A program made the position numbers and the translations under genes. Source: an uncultured Actinomyces sp. (lineage in GTDB: Bacteria; Actinomycetota; Actinomycetes; Actinomycetales; Actinomycetaceae). Taken from it: a DNA stretch of 40,243 nucleotides. The notes under the pieces are model-generated. The model ran no database searches. It was not told where the DNA came from and was given only the letters and a program-made list of their open reading frames with translations. Below, in pieces: positions 14,556 through 22,854 of this stretch. Position 1 is the first letter of the stretch; every line of letters starts with the position of its first letter. The stretch is from the NCBI GenBank assembly GCA_902373545.1, contig CABKMZ010000013.1, positions 1 to 40,243 on the forward strand. The letters are read 5' to 3'.

Positions 14556-16289
14556 TCAGGCGCGCAAGCGATCATACGGATGGGCGGTTGCCTGAGCCAG
14601 GAGCTCACGCAGCCGCCCGTCGCGCAGCGGGCTCATCGTGGGCTGAGCCCACGGCAGAGGGGAATCCCACTCGATCAGGCGCGTACCCGCCTCGCTCAGC
14701 TGCGCGCAAATAAGAGCCGTCTCGGCCCACGATGCGGCCTTCGCGGCCTGCCCGTCGACGGTCAGCGGCTCCGTCGCGCTCGCCACCTCGATCCACGCGG
14801 TGGGATCGGTGTGCGGGGGAACCACGAGCGAGCTGAGATAGCGCCCGTAGGACGCCACGTGCACGAGCCAGCCGGGCTCGCCGCCGTCCCTGCGCGTGCC
14901 CCACACGATGCGCGCAGCGGACAGGACCGGGCGCATCGTCGTTCGCTCAACCCCCGCCATGTAGGCGGCGAGCTCGTCGCGCGCTCGCGCTGCGGGCTCG
15001 AAGAGCCCCTGAGCGGCAAGGCGCGCCATGACGGCGGTGAGCGCGTCGGGAACGGTGAGCGAGGACGCAGCCACGGCCTCGTCGATGAGGTCGGCGCTCT
15101 GCGTCCCGGTTGCCTCTGCAACAACCCGGCCGATCGCGTTCGCGGCTCGCTTGGCGTGCGCCCGCGTGCCAAAGGGGCCCAGCGCGCGGGGCAGATCCGC
15201 CAGGCTCACGGAGGGGACAACCACCGCCCGGTTGCCCTCGCGCACCACCCAGTGCTGGTTGGCCTGGCGCCTGGATGCAGAGTTGTACGGGGGAGCCAGG
15301 GTCGCGATGTCGCGCAGCTCGCGCACGCGCGCCTCCAGCACGGAGGCGGTGGGGAAATGGCGCACCCCCGAGGAGAGGGAGACCATGCGCTGGACTTTCG
15401 TGCGCTTCTCGGCGCGCGTGTAGTAGCTGCCCACGCGCGAGCGCAGGGACGAGGCCGACCCGACGTAGAGCGCATCGCCCGCGGCATCAACGAAGTGATA
15501 GACGCCGGGGGAAGTCGGCAGCGTCGCAACGAAGTCGGGGGTGGCTGGCCTGCGCGAGGGGGCTGCGTCGCTGAGCGCGATCAGGTCTTCGACATCGGTG
15601 GCCCCCGCCGAGGACAGGAGAGCGACGAAGCCGAGCAAGACCTCGGCCGTGGCGCGCGCGTCCCCTCGCGCACGGTGCTCCGGAGTGGTCGACGTGCCGA
15701 AATACGAGGCGATCGTGCCCAGCTTGTGATTGCGCACGAGCGGGCGCGGCAGGGCCAGGCGGGCCAGCGCCAACGTGTCCACGACGCGCACGCGAGGCCA
15801 GGGACGCTGGCAGGCGCGCGCGGCGCGGCGCAAGAAACCCACGTCGAAGGAGGCATTGTGTGCGACGAGCACCGGCGCCTCCTCGCCCTCAAGACCGGCC
15901 CACTCGATGAAGCGCTCCAGGACCGGGCCGATCGGGTCGGCGTCCTCGACCATCGCGGGCGTGATGCCCGTCAGCGACGTGATGAACGGAGGGATCGGCT
16001 GGAGCGGGCGAACCAGCGACGAAAACTCGTCGGCAACGCGCCCGCCTCTCACCCGAACCGCACCGATCTCCGTGATCTCAGCGCCTGCCCCCAGGCCCGT
16101 CGTCTCCAGGTCGACGACCACCCAGTGCCCGCCCGAGGCCGGGGTGCCGACAGCATCCAAGCTCAGCTGCAGTTCGGGTCTCGCACTACGAGACAACGTG
16201 TCAGAAACGAGCTCGCGAGCATAGCGTTTGTCAGACTCTACGGGCGCGATGCTTTCCGAACAATTGCGCACGTGAGTCTCTTTCGTCAT
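14556..16289 (-). CDS. DEDDh exonuclease fused to UvrC-like GIY-YIG nuclease domain
   Basis: This is a 577-residue two-nuclease protein. Residues 54-225 are a DnaQ-type 3'-5' exonuclease: VVVDLETTGLG (D60, E62), VAHNASFDVGFL (D149) and the DEDDh pair H205/D210 in EHRARGDARAT. Residues 257-335 are a GIY-YIG domain like the UvrC N-terminus (SPGVYHFVDAAGDALYVGSASSLRSRVGSYY), followed by TLAPPYNSASRR, the UvrC-like end of that domain. The remaining 240 residues are an uncharacterised actinobacterial C-terminal region. Proteins of this architecture are widespread in actinobacteria and are suspected to act in DNA repair; no reaction has been assigned to my knowledge. The start ATG 16289 is chosen because TAGTAT ends 7 bp before it; the frame is open to 16346. 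Confidence 0.9.
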   Translation of the reverse strand: MTKETHVRNCSESIAPVESDKRYARELVSDTLSRSARPELQLSLDAVGTPASGGHWVVVDLETTGLGAGAEITEIGAVRVRGGRVADEFSSLVRPLQPIPPFITSLTGITPAMVEDADPIGPVLERFIEWAGLEGEEAPVLVAHNASFDVGFLRRAARACQRPWPRVRVVDTLALARLALPRPLVRNHKLGTIASYFGTSTTPEHRARGDARATAEVLLGFVALLSSAGATDVEDLIALSDAAPSRRPATPDFVATLPTSPGVYHFVDAAGDALYVGSASSLRSRVGSYYTRAEKRTKVQRMVSLSSGVRHFPTASVLEARVRELRDIATLAPPYNSASRRQANQHWVVREGNRAVVVPSVSLADLPRALGPFGTRAHAKRAANAIGRVVAEATGTQSADLIDEAVAASSLTVPDALTAVMARLAAQGLFEPAARARDELAAYMAGVERTTMRPVLSAARIVWGTRRDGGEPGWLVHVASYGRYLSSLVVPPHTDPTAWIEVASATEPLTVDGQAAKAASWAETALICAQLSEAGTRLIEWDSPLPWAQPTMSPLRDGRLRELLAQATAHPYDRLRA

Positions 16290-16296
16290 AGAGTTG

Positions 16297-16302
16297 ATAC
16301 TA
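16297..16302 (-). promoter_or_regulatory. -10 element for leaderless exonuclease transcript
   Basis: TAGTAT on the minus strand ends 7 bp before ATG 16289, in the 58-bp divergent gap with plsC. Confidence 0.55.
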
Positions 16303-16347
16303 ATTCGAACGCGCGCCCGCGCGCCCGCTGACAACCGAGGAGTCACA

Positions 16348-17163
16348 GTGGCGTTCTATCAGGCACTCAAAGCGACCGGTAGCCCCATCCTGAAGGCTGC
16401 GTACCATCCCTGGATTCGCGGCAAGGAGAACATCCCCGCCGAAGGCCCGGCGATCTTGGCCTCCAACCACAACGCCGTGTGGGACTCCGTGTTCCTGCCG
16501 ATGATGCTCGACCGCGAGGTCGTCTTCATGGGCAAGGCCGACTACTTCACCGGCACGGGCGTGAAGGGCTGGATGACCAAGGAATTCATGCGCGCCGTCG
16601 GTACCATCCCCGTGGACCGCACCGGCGGACGCGCCTCCGAGAGCGCGCTCAACGCCGGCCTGAAGCGCCTGCGCTCGGGTGAGCTCTTCGGCATCTACCC
16701 CGAGGGCACGCGCAGCCCCGACGGCCGCCTGTACCGAGGCAAGACCGGCGTGGCCCGCCTGGCGCTCCTGTCCGGCGCCCCCGTCATCCCCGTCGCCATG
16801 ATCGGCACGCACACCGCCCAGCCGATCGGGCAGAGGATTCCCTCGCGCACCAACATCGGCATGGTCATCGGCGAGCCCCTCGACTTCTCGCGCTACCGCG
16901 GCCTGGACAGGGACCGCTACGTCCTGCGCGCCATCACCGACGAGATCATGTACAACCTGATGCTCCTGTCGGGCCAGGAATACGTCGACCTGTACGCCGC
17001 CGACGTGAAGGCACAGCTCGCCGCCGAGGGCGCGTTCGAGGGCCCGGTTCCCTCCAACGGCCGCCCCGCACCCGGCGGACGCACCGCACCCGACGTCCCC
17101 GTGCCGACCGCCCCCGAAGAAGAACCGTCGGAGGAGGAGAACAAGGAGGATTCCTCCAAGTAA
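16348..17163 (+). CDS. plsC: 1-acyl-sn-glycerol-3-phosphate acyltransferase
   Basis: This is a 271-residue membrane-associated acyltransferase that adds the second fatty acid to lysophosphatidic acid to form phosphatidic acid. The catalytic HX4D motif is H41-D46 (SNHNAVWDS), the glycerophosphate-binding motif is YPEGTRSPDGRLYRGKTGVA (residues 117 on), and VIPVAMIGT closes the fold. The C-terminal 45 residues are a Pro/Glu-rich acidic tail without known role. The start GTG 16348 has GAGGAG at 16337-16342; upstream in-frame codons lack a ribosome site. It is divergent from the exonuclease gene and probably ends at a weak hairpin (17178-17195). Related family members can act on other acyl acceptors, so specificity is by family. 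Confidence 0.92.
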   Translation: MAFYQALKATGSPILKAAYHPWIRGKENIPAEGPAILASNHNAVWDSVFLPMMLDREVVFMGKADYFTGTGVKGWMTKEFMRAVGTIPVDRTGGRASESALNAGLKRLRSGELFGIYPEGTRSPDGRLYRGKTGVARLALLSGAPVIPVAMIGTHTAQPIGQRIPSRTNIGMVIGEPLDFSRYRGLDRDRYVLRAITDEIMYNLMLLSGQEYVDLYAADVKAQLAAEGAFEGPVPSNGRPAPGGRTAPDVPVPTAPEEEPSEEENKEDSSK

Positions 17164-17177
17164 TCGCCTCTCGCGGG

Positions 17178-17195
17178 ACGATGCTTCAGCATCGT
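17178..17195 (+). terminator. Weak hairpin after plsC
   Basis: ACGATGC and GCATCGT pair around TTCA. The stem is only 7 bp and has no T-run, so termination is uncertain. Confidence 0.4.
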
Positions 17196-17213
17196 TCCGT
17201 GGGACGGGCGTCC

Positions 17214-17244
17214 TTGGCGCAACGAAGGATCGCGCGGGTAGAAT
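17214..17244 (+). promoter_or_regulatory. Putative promoter of the PPi-phosphofructokinase gene
   Basis: TTGGCG (17214-17219) and TAGAAT (17239-17244) with a 19-bp spacer. Transcription would start near 17251, with a 54-nt leader ending in GAAAGGTGAC. Confidence 0.5.
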
Positions 17245-17304
17245 GGTCATGCCCTGCGCTCACGCGCGGGCCCGTACCTAACCAACCTGAGAAAGGTGAC
17301 ATTC

Positions 17305-18522
17305 ATGTCGGTCCGTCGTGTTGCCCTGCTGACCGCAGGTGGCTTCGCCCCGTGCCTGTCCTCCGCCGTCGGTGGACTCATCGAGCGCTACAACGAGATT
17401 GATCCCTCCGTCGAGATCATCGCTTACCAGAACGGCTACCACGGCCTGCTCACCGGCAACTACGTGCTGGTGGACGAGGAGGCGCGTAAGCACGCTGCCG
17501 TCCTCCACCGCTACGGTGGTTCGCCGATCGGCAACTCCCGCGTCAAGCTGACGAACAAGAAGAACCTGGTCGAGCGCGGCCTCGTCGCCGAGGATGAGGA
17601 TCCGCTGCAGAAGGCTGCCGAGCAGCTGCGCACTGACGGCGTTGATGTCCTGCATACCATCGGTGGCGACGACACCAACACGACGGCTGCCGACCTGGCC
17701 GCCTACCTGGAGGAGCACGACTACCACCTGACCGTCGTGGGCCTGCCCAAGACCATCGACAACGACGTGGTGCCGATCCGTCAGTCCCTCGGCGCTTGGA
17801 CCGCCGCCGAAGAGGTGTCGGAGTACTCCCAGAACGTTATCGGTGAGCATCGCTCCAACCCCCGCATGCTCATCATCCACGAGATCATGGGCCGCCACTG
17901 CGGGTGGCTGACCGCCGCCGGTTCGCAGCGCTACCACGAGTGGCTCAAGACCCAGGAGTGGGTGCCCTCGATCGGCCTGTCCAAGGAGCGTTGGGACATC
18001 CACGCCATCTTCCTGCCCGAGATGAAGATCGACCTGGACGCCGAGGCGAAGCGCCTCAAGGCGATCATGGACGAGCAGGGCAACGTCAACATCTTCCTGT
18101 CCGAGGGCGCCGGCGTCCCCGAGATTATCGCGGAGATCGAGGCCGCCGGTGGCGAGGTTCAGCGCGACCCCTTCGGTCACGTCAAGCTCGACACGATCAA
18201 CCCCGGCCAGTGGTTTGCCAAGCAGTTCGCCGAGAAGATCGACGCCGAGAAGGTCATGGTTCAGAAGTCCGGCTACTTCTCGCGTTCCTCTCGCGCGAAC
18301 GCCGACGACCTGCGCCTCATCAAGTCGATGACCGACCTGGCCGTCGAGTGCGCGTTCAAGGGCGAGTCCGGTGTCATCGGACACGACGAAGAGGACAACG
18401 ATCGTCTGAAGGCCATCGCCTTCCCGCGCATCGCGGGCGGTAAGCCTTTCGACATCTCGGCTCCGTGGTTCCTCGAGATGATGGCCGAGATCGGCCAGAG
18501 CGTCGAGCCGGCTGGCGAGTGA
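17305..18522 (+). CDS. pfp: Pyrophosphate-dependent 6-phosphofructokinase
   Basis: This 405-residue glycolytic enzyme interconverts fructose 6-phosphate and fructose 1,6-bisphosphate. The donor is read from the active site: TIGGDDTNTTA (G120-G121-D122-D123) has Asp where ATP-using enzymes have Gly, and GLPKTIDNDV (K149) carries the lysine typical of PPi-dependent enzymes. It therefore most likely uses pyrophosphate and is reversible. Other conserved segments are EIMGRHCGWLTAAGS (substrate binding) and NVNIFLSEGAG. The start ATG 17305 lies 5-6 bp after GAAAGGTGAC; an in-frame GTG at 17296 falls inside that ribosome site. The DAHP synthase gene follows after 10 bp, placing central carbon flux and aromatic synthesis in one transcript. 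Confidence 0.94.
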   Translation: MSVRRVALLTAGGFAPCLSSAVGGLIERYNEIDPSVEIIAYQNGYHGLLTGNYVLVDEEARKHAAVLHRYGGSPIGNSRVKLTNKKNLVERGLVAEDEDPLQKAAEQLRTDGVDVLHTIGGDDTNTTAADLAAYLEEHDYHLTVVGLPKTIDNDVVPIRQSLGAWTAAEEVSEYSQNVIGEHRSNPRMLIIHEIMGRHCGWLTAAGSQRYHEWLKTQEWVPSIGLSKERWDIHAIFLPEMKIDLDAEAKRLKAIMDEQGNVNIFLSEGAGVPEIIAEIEAAGGEVQRDPFGHVKLDTINPGQWFAKQFAEKIDAEKVMVQKSGYFSRSSRANADDLRLIKSMTDLAVECAFKGESGVIGHDEEDNDRLKAIAFPRIAGGKPFDISAPWFLEMMAEIGQSVEPAGE

Positions 18523-18532
18523 GTCGCTTCGC

Positions 18533-19972
18533 GTGATTCCTTCGATCACTCCCGGACGCGGCGGCGAGCCCGTGCGCAAGCCTCGCTCCCGCCGCGTCCC
18601 CGAGCGTCTGTGGTCGCCCGAGTCCGGGGAGCGCGCTCCCTGGGACACGTGGCGCGGCCTGGACGCTGCCCAACAACCCTCGTATGCGGATGCCGAGTCC
18701 GTAGCAGAGGTGACGGCTCAGCTGCGCCGTCAGCCGCCTCTCGTATTCGCGGGCGAGGTCGATGACCTACGCACGTGGATGGGTGCGGCGTCGCGCGGCG
18801 AGGCGTTCGTCCTCATGGGGGGCGACTGCGCGGAGACGTTCGCGGAGGCCACTGCCGATCACGTGCGCCTGAAGATCCAGACGCTGCTGCAGATGGCCGT
18901 GGTCTTGACCTACGGCGCGTCCCTGCCGGTCATCAAGGTCGGCCGCATCGCCGGACAGTACGCCAAGCCTCGTTCCTCCGACCTGGAGACGCGCGACGGC
19001 CTGACGCTGCCCAGCTACCGCGGCGACGCGGTGAACTCTTTTGAGTTCACCCCGGAGGCGCGCGAGCCCGACCCGCAGCGCCTCCTGTCCCTGTATAACC
19101 ATGCGGCGTCGACGCTGAACCTGATCCGCGCTTTCACGAAGGGCGGCTATGCGGATCTGCGGCAGGTACACCGGTGGAACCAGGGCTTCATGTCGAATCC
19201 GGCGTACGCGCGCTACGAGTCGCTGGCCGAAGACATCCACCGCGCGATCAAGTTCATGGGTGCCGCCGGCGTCGACTTCGAGACGCTGCGCGACGTGGAC
19301 CTGTATTCGTCGCACGAGGCCCTGCTCCTGGAGTATGAGTCCGCGATGACGCGCATCGATTCGCGCACGGGCGAGCCCTACAACACGTCCGCTCACTTCC
19401 TGTGGGCGGGGGAGCGCACGCGCGAGGAGGAGGGCGCTCACATCGAGCTGCTGTCTCGCGTGCGTAACCCGATTGGGGTCAAGCTTGGTCCGTCCACGAC
19501 GCGCGACCAGATGCTCTCGCTCATCGACCGGCTGAACCCGGACGGTGAGGATGGGCGCCTGTCCTTCATCACGCGCATGGGCGCGGGGCGCATCCGCGAG
19601 GCGCTGCCTCCGCTGCTTGAGGCCGCGCGCGAGGATGGCCGTCCGATCACGTGGATGACGGACCCGATGCACGGCAACACGATCACGTCCTCGACCGGCT
19701 ACAAGACGCGTCGTTTCGAGACGGTCATGGACGAGGTCCGCGGCTTCTTCGAGGCGCACGAGGCCTCGGGCACGGTTCCCGGCGGCCTGCACGTGGAGCT
19801 CACGGGTGACGACGTGACCGAGGTGATCGGCGGGTCCGAACGCATCGACGAACAGTCGCTGCGCGACCGCTATGAGACCCTCGTCGATCCGCGTCTCAAC
19901 CACCAGCAGAGCCTGGAGATGGCCTTCCAGGTCGCCCAGTATCTGGCGAAGGGCTCCTCTCACGTGGAGTGA
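18533..19972 (+). CDS. aroG: Class II 3-deoxy-7-phosphoheptulonate synthase (DAHP synthase)
   Basis: This 479-residue enzyme condenses phosphoenolpyruvate and erythrose 4-phosphate, the first step of the shikimate pathway. It is the plant/mycobacterial (class II) type: VLMGGDCAETFAE with the metal-binding cysteine, the conserved IKVGRIAGQYAKPRSSD, SSHEALLLEYE, NPIGVKLGPST, TWMTDPMHGNT and GGLHVELTGDDVTE. The start GTG 18533 leaves a basic N-terminal stretch; a later GTG near 18573 is an alternative. No ribosome site is obvious, so it may be translated by reinitiation from the phosphofructokinase gene 10 bp upstream. A strong terminator follows at 19988. In mycobacteria class II AroG lies beside pknL, as it does here. 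Confidence 0.96.
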   Translation: MIPSITPGRGGEPVRKPRSRRVPERLWSPESGERAPWDTWRGLDAAQQPSYADAESVAEVTAQLRRQPPLVFAGEVDDLRTWMGAASRGEAFVLMGGDCAETFAEATADHVRLKIQTLLQMAVVLTYGASLPVIKVGRIAGQYAKPRSSDLETRDGLTLPSYRGDAVNSFEFTPEAREPDPQRLLSLYNHAASTLNLIRAFTKGGYADLRQVHRWNQGFMSNPAYARYESLAEDIHRAIKFMGAAGVDFETLRDVDLYSSHEALLLEYESAMTRIDSRTGEPYNTSAHFLWAGERTREEEGAHIELLSRVRNPIGVKLGPSTTRDQMLSLIDRLNPDGEDGRLSFITRMGAGRIREALPPLLEAAREDGRPITWMTDPMHGNTITSSTGYKTRRFETVMDEVRGFFEAHEASGTVPGGLHVELTGDDVTEVIGGSERIDEQSLRDRYETLVDPRLNHQQSLEMAFQVAQYLAKGSSHVE

Positions 19973-19987
19973 GCCCGGGGCACGTGA

Positions 19988-20030
19988 CGACATCCCGGCC
20001 TCGTTCGTGACGGACGAGGCCGGGATGTCG
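19988..20030 (+). terminator. Intrinsic terminator after aroG
   Basis: 17-bp arms (19988-20004, 20014-20030) can extend by three more pairs including a wobble, leaving a TGA loop; TTTGTG follows. Confidence 0.88.
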
Positions 20031-20182
20031 TTTGTGCTAGCGGCGGAGTGAGCATCAGACACATGCCAGCGGCGGGCGGGGTGTGCCCGGCGGACCACGG
20101 TGCCGATGTGGGGCTGGAGGACATGTTGTGGTACCCGGGCTCGTCCCGCTGTTGGATGGCATGTTCGGCCCGATGGGTGGAT

Positions 20183-20305
20183 ACCTGGGCCCTTGGATGC
20201 GCACGTTAACCCTATGGGTGGAGTGTGGGCGGGGGTGCCCATGCTCCACGTGTCGGGTCCAGCTGCGCATGAAAGGGTTAGTGCGACCACCTGTCGGGCC
20301 CAGGT
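20183..20305. ncRNA. Candidate structured RNA in the aroG-pknL gap
   Basis: Coaxial pairings: P1, 20183-20192 (ACCTGGGCCC) with 20296-20305, perfect; P2, CGCAC plus TAACCCT (20200-20213, 2-nt bulge) with 20274-20285; P3, hairpin 20218-20230 with 20237-20249, 13 pairs including a tandem U-G/G-U, loop GGGGGT. The two wobbles in P3 are compatible with RNA rather than only a DNA dyad. On the plus strand a terminator-like hairpin overlaps the 3' arm of P1, so the two folds exclude each other. No known RNA family was recognised. Strand and ends are uncertain; transcription is unproven. Confidence 0.45.
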
Positions 20306-20334
20306 GACAGAGACATTGTGAAGTCCTGGGTTTT
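20299..20334 (+). terminator. Putative terminator overlapping the structured region
   Basis: CCCAGG(TG)AC pairs with GTCCTGGG (20323-20330) and is followed by TTTT. Its left arm is part of the 3' arm of P1 in the structured element. Confidence 0.45.
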
Positions 20335-20777
20335 GTGGAGTGGTGTTCAGGCCGCTTCTGGGCGTGTTGTTGTGATGTGGCTGCGGCGGGCCTGGGGTGG
20401 TCTTGTCGTGCCTGCGTTCACTGCCCGCTTCCGCGTTTGTGCTTGTTGTCTATGGCGGTACACCCGATCCGTAGGCATTGCACCTCTTCTGATCGGGTGC
20501 GTTGGTCCTGATCGGGTGCGTTGCTCGCTTGCTCGTGGCTGCCGTGGTGGCTGGCCTGGCGCTGGGTGGCCGTGGATTCCTGCGTGGCTGGCGCGCCGCT
20601 GAGCGGAGCGGCTCCGGCGAATCGGGCCATTCGGCGGGGCCGACGTTCGCGCACCAATACGCCAAAAAGCCGCCCTGCCAGCGACGCGTCGTGTCCTGAC
20701 ACCGGCAGATTCTCCCGCCTGCTGCGCTCCCTTGCGATGCCCCTCGTGCGACGCTGCGGGGGAGGCGGGCATAGCAG
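20335..20777. other. Gene-free remainder of the aroG-pknL gap
   Basis: I see no convincing gene here. Short open frames on both strands lack ribosome sites and family resemblance. The one notable structure is a 16-bp direct repeat, CTGATCGGGTGCGTTG, at 20489-20504 and 20508-20523 (19-bp period). Each copy contains GATCGGGTG, which can pair with CACCCGATC at 20461-20469. Confidence 0.5.
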
Positions 20778-20807
20778 CGGGGCGGGACCCCGAAGGATCC
20801 CGCCCCG
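20778..20807 (-). terminator. Terminator of the pknL-like gene
   Basis: Ten-bp GC arms (CGGGGCGGGA and its complement) lie 21 bp beyond the kinase stop on the minus strand. There is no clear T-run. Confidence 0.55.
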
Positions 20808-20827
20808 GCAGGGTACACACCGGGCCG

Positions 20828-22771
20828 TCACACGATGGACATGGTGACGGTTGAGCCCTTCTTGATCTTGGAGCCACCGGCCGGGTCGGTCGAGCGCACG
20901 GTGTCGAAGAAGCCGCCGAGGATCAGCTCTTCCTGGACGGTGAATCCGGCGTTTTCAAGCTTGGTGCGCGCATCCTGGCGCTGGAGTCCGACGACGTCGG
21001 GCACGGCGACCGTCTCGGGGCCCTTGGACACGGTGTAGGCGACGGAGTCGCCGCGGTACAGGGTCGAGCCCTCGCGGGTCTGCTGGGAGATGACCTGGCC
21101 CTCGGCGACCGTGTCGGAGTAGGCCTCGCTCGGAGCGGCCACGAGACCCAGCGCCTCGATGGAGCTCTTGGCCGCGGAGGAGCTCTGACCCGCCACGCTC
21201 GGGACTGTTAGCGGTTCGCGCCCCTTGGACAGGACGACGTCGACGGTCGAGTCGTGGGCCAGCGAGGTGCCCGCGGCCACGGACTGCGAGATGACCTGGC
21301 CTTGGGCAACGTCCTCGGAGTAGGCGTCGGTAATCGCTCCGATGGCCAGGCCGGCGTCGCTCAGGGCGCGAGAGGCCATATCCTGGGTGCTGCCGACCAG
21401 GTTGGGAACCTCTTTCATGTCGATACCCTTGGACACGTAGAGGAGCACGGAGGCACGCTTGTGGACCGCACCGCCCCCGTCCGGGTCGGAGTGGGTGATG
21501 AAGCCGGACTGGACATCGTCGGAGAATTCCTCCTGGACCTGGGAGGCCAGGCCGAGTGTGGTGAGTTCTTCTTGCACCTCGTCGAGGGGGCGCCCGTCGG
21601 TGGCTGGCATCGTCAGGTAGGACCCAGGGCCGTATTCGGTCCACCACCAGCGTCCGCCGATGCCGGCGGCGACGAGTAGGAGGACAACGATCGTGGCCAC
21701 CAGGATCGCGCGTGTCGACTTCTTGGTGGGGACCTGGCTGTTCGACTCCTTGGCGGAACCCGAGGTACGCACGGTGGTCACGGTCGTAGCGGCTGGGGCG
21801 GGCATGGCCTTCGTGAGGTGAGCGGAAAGCAGCTCGGTGTTCAGCGCGGTGGTCTGAGAGCCTCCCGACGCCTCAGCGCGCACGATGTCGGCGCGGCGGT
21901 TGGCGATGTCGGAAGGGATCGAGGCCGCGGCGCGTGCCACGAGTTCGATGGCGTCGGAGGCGTCAGCGGGGCGATTGGCGGGATCGCGAGCGGTGAGCGC
22001 TGCGACCAGGTCGTCGATGTCACGGGGGATCCACGCCTGGCTGGCGGACGGGCTGGGCACGTCGTCGGAAACGTGGTGCGAGGCGATCTGGAGGGGCGAC
22101 TCTCCTGCCCAGGGCACGGCGCCGGTGAGCATCTCGTAGAGCATGATGCCCACGGAGTAGATGTCGGAGCGCGCGTCGGCCTCCGCGGTCAGAGCGATTT
22201 CGGGCGCGATGTAGGCGACCGTGCCGAGCATGTTGCCCGTGGAGGACATCGACACTTCCGAGGCCGCGCGCGCCAGGCCGAAGTCGGTGACCTTCGCGGG
22301 TCCATCGGTGGGAACGAGAATGTTCTCGGGCTTGATGTCGCGGTGAATGACGCCCATGCGGTGCGCGGCGCGCAGCGCTTCGAGGATGTTGGTGGTGTAG
22401 CGCAGCGCCTGCGGGATGGTGAAGGCGCCCTGTGCGGCGAGCAGGGCGCGCAGATTCGTCCCGTCGATCAGCTCCAAGACGAGGAAGCCCTGCCCGGCGA
22501 CGACGCCCTGGTCGAAGACGGAGACGACGCCCGGGTGAACGATGCGGGCGGCGGCGCGCGCCTCGCGCCGGAAGCGTTCGACAAACGCCGCAGATTCTGC
22601 CAGGTGCGGGTGCATGACTTTGAGCGCAACGGGGCGCTCGAGGCGCTCGTCCTGGGCGATATACACGGTGGCCATGCCGCCTCGGGCCAGCCTGCGCGTG
22701 ACACGGTAGCGCTCGTCGACCAGCACTCCAATCAGCGGGTCGGTTTGGTCGTATGTTTTCTCGTCGCTCAC
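20828..22771 (-). CDS. pknL: PASTA-domain Ser/Thr protein kinase (PknL-like)
   Basis: This is a 647-residue membrane kinase. The cytoplasmic kinase domain (about 20-280) is complete: RRLARGGMATVYIA, Lys51 in VALKVM, HRDIKPEN (143-150), DFGLA (163-167) and APE-type IAPE (188-191). A 70-residue Ser/Thr/Ala linker leads to one membrane helix (354-373). Outside follow four PASTA repeats (about 383-449, 452-517, 520-585, 587-647), which sense peptidoglycan fragments or lipid II. The name PknL rests on the neighbours: an Rv2175c-like gene is divergent, and aroG and idsA flank, as in mycobacteria. The start is GTG 22771, with TAGAAT ending 7 bp before it (leaderless). PknB-type alternatives cannot be excluded by the kinase domain alone. 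Confidence 0.94.
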   Translation of the reverse strand: MSDEKTYDQTDPLIGVLVDERYRVTRRLARGGMATVYIAQDERLERPVALKVMHPHLAESAAFVERFRREARAAARIVHPGVVSVFDQGVVAGQGFLVLELIDGTNLRALLAAQGAFTIPQALRYTTNILEALRAAHRMGVIHRDIKPENILVPTDGPAKVTDFGLARAASEVSMSSTGNMLGTVAYIAPEIALTAEADARSDIYSVGIMLYEMLTGAVPWAGESPLQIASHHVSDDVPSPSASQAWIPRDIDDLVAALTARDPANRPADASDAIELVARAAASIPSDIANRRADIVRAEASGGSQTTALNTELLSAHLTKAMPAPAATTVTTVRTSGSAKESNSQVPTKKSTRAILVATIVVLLLVAAGIGGRWWWTEYGPGSYLTMPATDGRPLDEVQEELTTLGLASQVQEEFSDDVQSGFITHSDPDGGGAVHKRASVLLYVSKGIDMKEVPNLVGSTQDMASRALSDAGLAIGAITDAYSEDVAQGQVISQSVAAGTSLAHDSTVDVVLSKGREPLTVPSVAGQSSSAAKSSIEALGLVAAPSEAYSDTVAEGQVISQQTREGSTLYRGDSVAYTVSKGPETVAVPDVVGLQRQDARTKLENAGFTVQEELILGGFFDTVRSTDPAGGSKIKKGSTVTMSIV

Positions 22772-22778
22772 CTGGTCG

Positions 22779-22784
22779 ATTCTA
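22779..22784 (-). promoter_or_regulatory. -10 element for leaderless pknL transcript
   Basis: TAGAAT on the minus strand ends 7 bp before GTG 22771; there is no ribosome binding site. Confidence 0.6.
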
Positions 22785-22841
22785 TGGGAGTTTTTGGCAA
22801 ATCATAGGAGGTGCGGGCGTCGGTGCGGCGCTGTCATGGGG

Positions 22842-22847
22842 TAGTGT
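22842..22847 (+). promoter_or_regulatory. -10 element for leaderless Rv2175c-like transcript
   Basis: TAGTGT ends 7 bp before ATG 22855. Confidence 0.55.
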
Positions 22848-22854
22848 TGCGCTC

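Noticed and set aside
20318..20602. 94-codon Trp-rich frame in the aroG-pknL gap, possible leader peptide
   Set aside because: No ribosome site, overlaps a terminator-like hairpin, unusual composition, and no downstream biosynthetic gene on that strand.
20347..20877. 176-codon minus-strand frame in the aroG-pknL gap
   Set aside because: Overlaps the kinase stop region and terminator, Arg/Pro/Ala-rich, no recognisable domain.
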